17,624 bases of DNA, from assembly GCA_020849825.1 (NCBI GenBank), contig JADZFP010000469.1:1-17624 (forward strand), written 5' to 3'. Origin of the DNA: Saprospiraceae bacterium. GTDB lineage: Bacteria; Bacteroidota; Bacteroidia; Chitinophagales; Saprospiraceae. Both the position numbers and the translations under genes were made by a program. Each line of letters begins with the position of its first letter. Position 1 is the stretch's first letter. The notes below the pieces were generated by a model. It did not search any database and had not been told where the DNA came from. It worked only from the letters and a program-made list of their open reading frames with translations. Shown in pieces: positions 14,078 through 17,624 of this stretch.

Positions 14078-15910
14078 TCACTCCTCCCTCCGCCGCAACA
14101 AATCGGCCACCGAGCGCGGCCGGCGCAGCTTGTCCCAGAAAAATCCGTCGAGTTTTTTCCCGTCACCGCCAGACTGCTCGACCGGCGAAAACTGGCCCTT
14201 GGGCTCGGTGTAGAACTTGACACTTTCCACCTTGTTGTCGCCAAACAGCAGCCGCATTTCGGAGCACTGGGTTTCGTTGACGCCGATGTAGGCGCCTTTG
14301 TCGTCGAGCGCATAGTACACCGCCTCGGCATTGCCTTCCACAAACATGTTGTTCACCTGATTGTCGCGGAAATACGCCGTGGTGTATCGCCCTTTGATCT
14401 GGTTGAAATAAATTTCATCCTCCGAATTGATCACAAAAGCATTGAGCCGCAACCAGATGCGGTCGAGTTTTTTATTGCGCAGCAACATCTTGATCGTGTC
14501 GCCTGAAAACTGCGAGGTATCGGACCACAGCAGCGGGATTTGCCGGATTTTAAAAAACCAGAAAATCGAGTCGGCCGTGCTGAACGACATGGAATCGCAC
14601 ACACCCTGCAAATCGTCTTTGAATATGCGCACGTCGTGGTACGCCAGCAGCAGCCTGACCTCGCTGGCCGAATCGGGTTTGTAGGAGGTCAGCGTATCGG
14701 CCGACATAAAGAGCGTATCGCGGTCGATGAGGGTTTTCATCAGCGGCCGGCCGGCGGGCCCCTCGGGCCCCAGGGCGCCGAAGGCGTAGAGGTAGTCCGA
14801 CTGTTTGTTGTAATCCATGCGCCAGGCCAGCACGGTAAAATCGGCGGCCGTATCCTGCCAGATCACACTGCCGAGGGCTATCCCTTCGCCGAGCTGGTCG
14901 TTGAAATCGAGCGAATCGGCCTCGATGATATTGGGCGGATCGACGATGCGGCCCCGACCCCGCAACTGGTAACGTTTGTTGCGGTCGTCGTAGCGGATTT
15001 CGGCCCCGGTGATGTCCTGGGTGCTGTCGCGGTAGTGGGCATTGCCGCGCAGCACGGCCTGTTCGGTATCGAGGTTGTAGCGAATCACGTCGGCGTTCAC
15101 TTCCTTGTCCTTCTCTTCGATATAGGCATCGCCTTCGAGCACATATTCCTTGGTAAGGCCGTCGTAGCGCATTTTGCGGGCGCGGCCCCGCTGTCCGTCG
15201 CGTTCGTACTGCGGATTGAGGTCGAATTCGGCAAAATCGTTTTCCAGGTCGTAAAAACCGCTTTCGGTGTACACCTTGCTGTCTTGCTGGGTAATACGCG
15301 TGGGCGCCAGGAAGCGCGCCACCTGGGTTTCGGTATTGAACGCCATGGTATCGGTCCGGACAGTCACATCGGGATCGGTGATGAGCACATCGCCCTTAAA
15401 AAACGCCTCGTGCTGGTCGACGTAATAATAGCCGTGCCGGCTGTTGAGCTGGCTTTTGCCGTTGTCCATCATGGCGCCGCTGTGATAGGTCGCGATTTTG
15501 TTGGCCAGGTCGTAGTGGAGTTTTTCGGTAAACAGGCGTTGGCGACCGTTTTTGAGTACTACATTTCCAAAGAGATCGCTTTGGCGGCTGAGGCCGAAAT
15601 AGAGCACCGAATCGGCAAAAACCTGAACGGAGTCGCCCTGCTCGAGTACCACATTGCCCCGCAGGATGGCGTCGTCGCCGAAAAGAATGGCGGTATCGCA
15701 ATAGACCAGGGTGTTTTCCTGGCGCAGGCGCACGTTGCCGCTGAGTTTTTGACCAAAACCGCCGCCGCGCAACTGATAGTATTCGCCGTAGAGAGAGGTT
15801 TCAATCCTCAGTTTGCCAGCTGTATCCGCCGGCGATGCGACCGTCGGTTGCTGCGCGGCGAGCAGCAGCGGTAGCAGCAGCAGGGAGAGGGTGTATCGTA
15901 GTTTTTGCAT
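14078..15910 (-). CDS. OstA-like (LptA/LptD N-domain type) envelope protein
   Basis: A 610-residue exported protein of the OstA family, which takes part in moving lipopolysaccharide to the outer membrane. A Sec signal peptide occupies about residues 1-19 (MQKLRYTLSLLLLPLLLAA). The body is made of repeated beta-jellyroll strands such as LSGNVRLRQENTLVYCDTAI, LRGNVVLEQGDSVQVFADS, FGNVVLKNG and LEGDAYIEEKDKEVNADVI, the G-N/D-V-x-x and D-x-x-x-Y pattern of OstA domains. It lacks the C-terminal barrel of LptD and is much longer than LptA, as in the OstA-like proteins of Bacteroidota. The open frame begins at 15925, but the ATG at 15910 begins directly at the signal peptide and is preferred. Two related palindromes lie in its upstream spacer. 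Confidence 0.85.
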   Translation of the reverse strand: MQKLRYTLSLLLLPLLLAAQQPTVASPADTAGKLRIETSLYGEYYQLRGGGFGQKLSGNVRLRQENTLVYCDTAILFGDDAILRGNVVLEQGDSVQVFADSVLYFGLSRQSDLFGNVVLKNGRQRLFTEKLHYDLANKIATYHSGAMMDNGKSQLNSRHGYYYVDQHEAFFKGDVLITDPDVTVRTDTMAFNTETQVARFLAPTRITQQDSKVYTESGFYDLENDFAEFDLNPQYERDGQRGRARKMRYDGLTKEYVLEGDAYIEEKDKEVNADVIRYNLDTEQAVLRGNAHYRDSTQDITGAEIRYDDRNKRYQLRGRGRIVDPPNIIEADSLDFNDQLGEGIALGSVIWQDTAADFTVLAWRMDYNKQSDYLYAFGALGPEGPAGRPLMKTLIDRDTLFMSADTLTSYKPDSASEVRLLLAYHDVRIFKDDLQGVCDSMSFSTADSIFWFFKIRQIPLLWSDTSQFSGDTIKMLLRNKKLDRIWLRLNAFVINSEDEIYFNQIKGRYTTAYFRDNQVNNMFVEGNAEAVYYALDDKGAYIGVNETQCSEMRLLFGDNKVESVKFYTEPKGQFSPVEQSGGDGKKLDGFFWDKLRRPRSVADLLRRREE

Positions 15911-15923
15911 GTCGAGTTCCGGC

Positions 15924-15956
15924 AACGCTGTAAGGGTTTTTAACCCTTACAGCGTT
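15924..15956. repeat. Palindrome 1 upstream of the OstA-like gene
   Basis: AACGCTGTAAGGGTT at 15924-15938 is exactly complementary to 15942-15956, a 15-bp stem with a TTT loop. It lies 14 bp before the ATG at 15910, so it would fold in the leader of the OstA-like mRNA if transcription starts upstream. It shares the core TGTAAGGGTT/AACCCTTACA with the next palindrome. Confidence 0.85.
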
Positions 15957-15971
15957 CTGATAACGGTCAAT

Positions 15972-15998
15972 CCTGTAAGGGTTTAAAACCCTTACAGG
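15972..15998. repeat. Palindrome 2, related to palindrome 1
   Basis: CCTGTAAGGGTTT at 15972-15984 is complementary to 15986-15998. The core (TGTAAGGGTT and its inverse) is the same as in palindrome 1, while the outer bases differ and remain paired. It lies 33 bp after the antiporter stop and could serve as its transcription end, with a run of T only on the plus-strand complement side being absent; a dispersed palindromic repeat is the better description. Confidence 0.8.
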
Positions 15999-16014
15999 GT
16001 TCTAAAAAAACGCG

Positions 16015-16022
16015 CAAATTTA
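16015..16022 (-). promoter_or_regulatory. Possible -7 element (TAAATTTG) for the OstA-like gene
   Basis: The minus strand reads TAAATTTG here, an exact TAnnTTTG word, between the antiporter stop and the OstA-like start. No TTG is found at the expected upstream distance, so support is half a consensus. If used, both palindromes would lie in the mRNA leader. Confidence 0.35.
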
Positions 16023-16030
16023 CGCCAAAA

Positions 16031-17407
16031 TCACCCTGGTTTGTCTTTCTCTTCCGGCGGGTCATCGCCGAGTTCGTCCAGTTCGCGGGCGGGAATTTCG
16101 CTTTCCACAATATCCTCACTCAACTCGGTCTCTTCTTCGGATACGTTTTCCGAGGGTTGTTCGGCATACTTCCGGCCCATGCGCATGAGGCCGAAAAGCC
16201 AGATATAAACGTTGGCCAGCCAGGTTTTGTCTACCAGAAATGTCAAAGCCGTGGTAAAAAGCGTGGTGCAAAGGATAATGGAAAACACCACCGACTGAAT
16301 CATATCGCCGCCCGGTACTCCCTGCTGGGCCGGCAAAGAGGCCAACACCGCCGCGCCGAGGCCTTTCGGGATCATCGCCGAGGCAAAAGCGGCGTCTTTT
16401 CGGGGCGTACTGCGCGGCATGGATATACGCACGATCGGGATACGAACCACAAACAAGGCGCCGGTGATGACCGCACCGAGAATCATCGGCCACCAGTCGT
16501 TGAGCCGCACGGAAATACCGATGTAGACAAAGAAAAAGGTGCGCAGCAGAAAAACCGCTTCGGAAAAAAAGGCGCGTTCGTTCTCGTTCAATGAGATGGG
16601 TTTGCGCGACAACACGTTGCGCATGATGGGCGGCCCCAGCACGTCCATGTTGCCCAGGGTAATACCGAATGCCAGGGCAGCGATTGGTCCCGAATAATTC
16701 AGCAGCTCCACCAAACCGTAGATGATGAACACAAAAGCCGGGGTGGTAAACACCGTATTTTGCAACAAACGCATGCGGCGCAACAGGACGCCCCACAAAA
16801 ACGCCCCCGAAATACCCAGCATGGCCGCCAGGATAAACGCCGCGATCATCTGGCCCGTCACGAAGGCTACATCGACCTTGCCGATCTTGTACGCCGTGAG
16901 CAGAGTCAGCGGCACAGCCAGGGTAAAAACATCCGAAAACGCCGATTCCAGCACCAGAATCGTTCTCGTGCGTTCGGTCATCGGAAACTGTCGGGCCAGC
17001 GTCGTCACCACGGCCGAAGACGTGCCACCCACGATGCTGCCCAGCATCAGCGAACGCAACAAACCGAGGTCGGTGTAGAAATAAGCGATGCCGCCGGCAA
17101 CCAGACAGGTGCCGATGAAGTTATAAGTAGTGATTTTTGCCGTTCCGCTCAGCGAATTGATCAGGGGTTCGAGCCGCTGATCGATGCCGCTTTCAAACAA
17201 AATAAACACCAGGGTGATGGTGGTAAAAACCGGCCCTACCGCTCCAAAATTTTCCGGCCGAACGAGCCCGCCCACCGGTCCCAGAAGCAAACCGATGGTA
17301 AACAACCACAACACATCCGGTATCTTCGTGCGGGCAAAGAGTGTGGCAAAGTAGTGCGACAAAAATATCGTAATGCCGACAAAAACGATGGTAAGCGCGG
17401 TAGGCAT
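16031..17407 (-). CDS. CPA-type sodium (cation)/proton antiporter
   Basis: A 458-residue inner-membrane antiporter of the Na+/H+ exchanger superfamily (PF00999 type), with about 12 hydrophobic segments from residue 3 to about 400. Family features include the N-terminal KIPDVLWLFTIGLLLGPVGG, the FILFESGID segment (68-76), GSIVGGTSSAVVTTLA (about 123-138) and the ion-site helix ESAFSDVFTLAV (154-165). The ion-site pair reads S158-D159 instead of the usual D-D or N-D. The protein ends in an acidic, probably disordered cytoplasmic tail of about 40 residues rich in Glu and Asp. The ion exchanged cannot be told from the sequence. It is divergent from the DCC gene (66 bp apart) and lies upstream of the OstA-like gene on the same strand, 120 bp away. 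Confidence 0.9.
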   Translation of the reverse strand: MPTALTIVFVGITIFLSHYFATLFARTKIPDVLWLFTIGLLLGPVGGLVRPENFGAVGPVFTTITLVFILFESGIDQRLEPLINSLSGTAKITTYNFIGTCLVAGGIAYFYTDLGLLRSLMLGSIVGGTSSAVVTTLARQFPMTERTRTILVLESAFSDVFTLAVPLTLLTAYKIGKVDVAFVTGQMIAAFILAAMLGISGAFLWGVLLRRMRLLQNTVFTTPAFVFIIYGLVELLNYSGPIAALAFGITLGNMDVLGPPIMRNVLSRKPISLNENERAFFSEAVFLLRTFFFVYIGISVRLNDWWPMILGAVITGALFVVRIPIVRISMPRSTPRKDAAFASAMIPKGLGAAVLASLPAQQGVPGGDMIQSVVFSIILCTTLFTTALTFLVDKTWLANVYIWLFGLMRMGRKYAEQPSENVSEEETELSEDIVESEIPARELDELGDDPPEEKDKPG

Positions 17408-17473
17408 GGATCAAAACAATCGGTTAGCGGGTGAACGGACCAGGATTTTCTCACGCAAAAAAGATTAAAAAGA

Positions 17474-17624
17474 TTGGAACCACAAGTTAAATCTCCGGTA
17501 CTGCTGTTCGACGGCGTCTGTAACCTCTGCAACGGCGCTGTGCAATGGGTATTGTTGCGCGACCGCCGCGGAGTATTTCGCTTTGCCGCCCTGCAATCCG
17601 ATACCGGCCAGGCGATGTTGCGGC
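17474..17624 (+). CDS. DCC-family thiol-disulfide oxidoreductase-like protein (5' part, truncated by window end)
   Basis: The first 50 residues of a DUF393/DCC1-like protein. The diagnostic motif FDGVCNLCNGAVQWVLLRD lies at about residues 12-30, with D13, C16 and C19 of the DxxCxxC pattern. RFAALQSDTGQAMLR follows as in family members. These are predicted thiol-disulfide oxidoreductases of unknown substrate. No ATG or GTG occurs between the in-frame stop at 17432-17434 and the motif. The TTG at 17474 gives a normal short N-terminus and is the likely start, although initiation at TTG is less common. The gene continues beyond the right edge. Confidence 0.85.
   Translation, partial: MEPQVKSPVLLFDGVCNLCNGAVQWVLLRDRRGVFRFAALQSDTGQAMLR

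Overview
The window most likely comes from a fairly GC-rich member of the Bacteroidota, possibly a Saprospiria-like or sewage/soil lineage; the exact lineage is inference. The evidence is a clade II (Sec-type) nitrous oxide reductase whose leader resembles a lipoprotein signal, promoter words of the Bacteroidota type (TAnnTTTG, twice with a TTG 20 bp upstream), an OstA-like protein of the Bacteroidota kind, a SusE/SusF-like C-terminus at the left edge, and gene starts without clear Shine-Dalgarno sequences.

Layout. Positions 1-123 are the tail of a plus-strand gene, followed by a strong intrinsic terminator (151-187). From about 10.97 kb down to 0.33 kb, on the minus strand, runs one long nitrous oxide (N2O) reduction locus. 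In transcription order it holds a lipoprotein cytochrome c, nosZ, a fasciclin-domain protein, a membrane-domain/NosL fusion, nosD, a repeat-filled spacer, nosF, a RIC/ScdA-type di-iron repair protein, a small outer-membrane barrel with a CDVCGC motif, a second repeat-filled spacer, nosY and tryptophanase (tnaA). A promoter (TTTTG-N20-TAATTTTG) lies just upstream of the cytochrome. I saw no TAnnTTTG word in the internal spacers, so the locus may be one transcript. The 300-bp region 10894-11193 separates it from recG on the plus strand.

After recG comes an AT-rich toxin-antitoxin pair (UPF0175 antitoxin, DUF3368/PIN toxin) with its own promoter. It is convergent with an OstA-like lipopolysaccharide-transport protein. 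Two related palindromes lie upstream of that gene, then a CPA-type cation/proton antiporter on the same strand. At the right edge a divergent, truncated DCC-family (DxxCxxC) thiol-disulfide protein begins, apparently from a TTG codon.

How the genes work together. NosZ reduces N2O to N2 in the cell envelope. The cytochrome c is the likely electron donor, NosD/F/Y form the ABC-type maturation complex, and the NosL domain supplies copper to NosZ. The fasciclin protein and the CDVCGC barrel are accessory proteins of unknown function. RIC/ScdA would repair iron-sulfur damage from nitric oxide, which fits an organism meeting denitrification intermediates. No nosR or nosX is present here, as is usual for clade II clusters. 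The most unusual points are the NosL fusion with an internal lipoprotein signal, the splitting of nosF from nosY by two extra genes, and a shared tandem/inverted repeat family filling the two spacers just before nosF and nosY.
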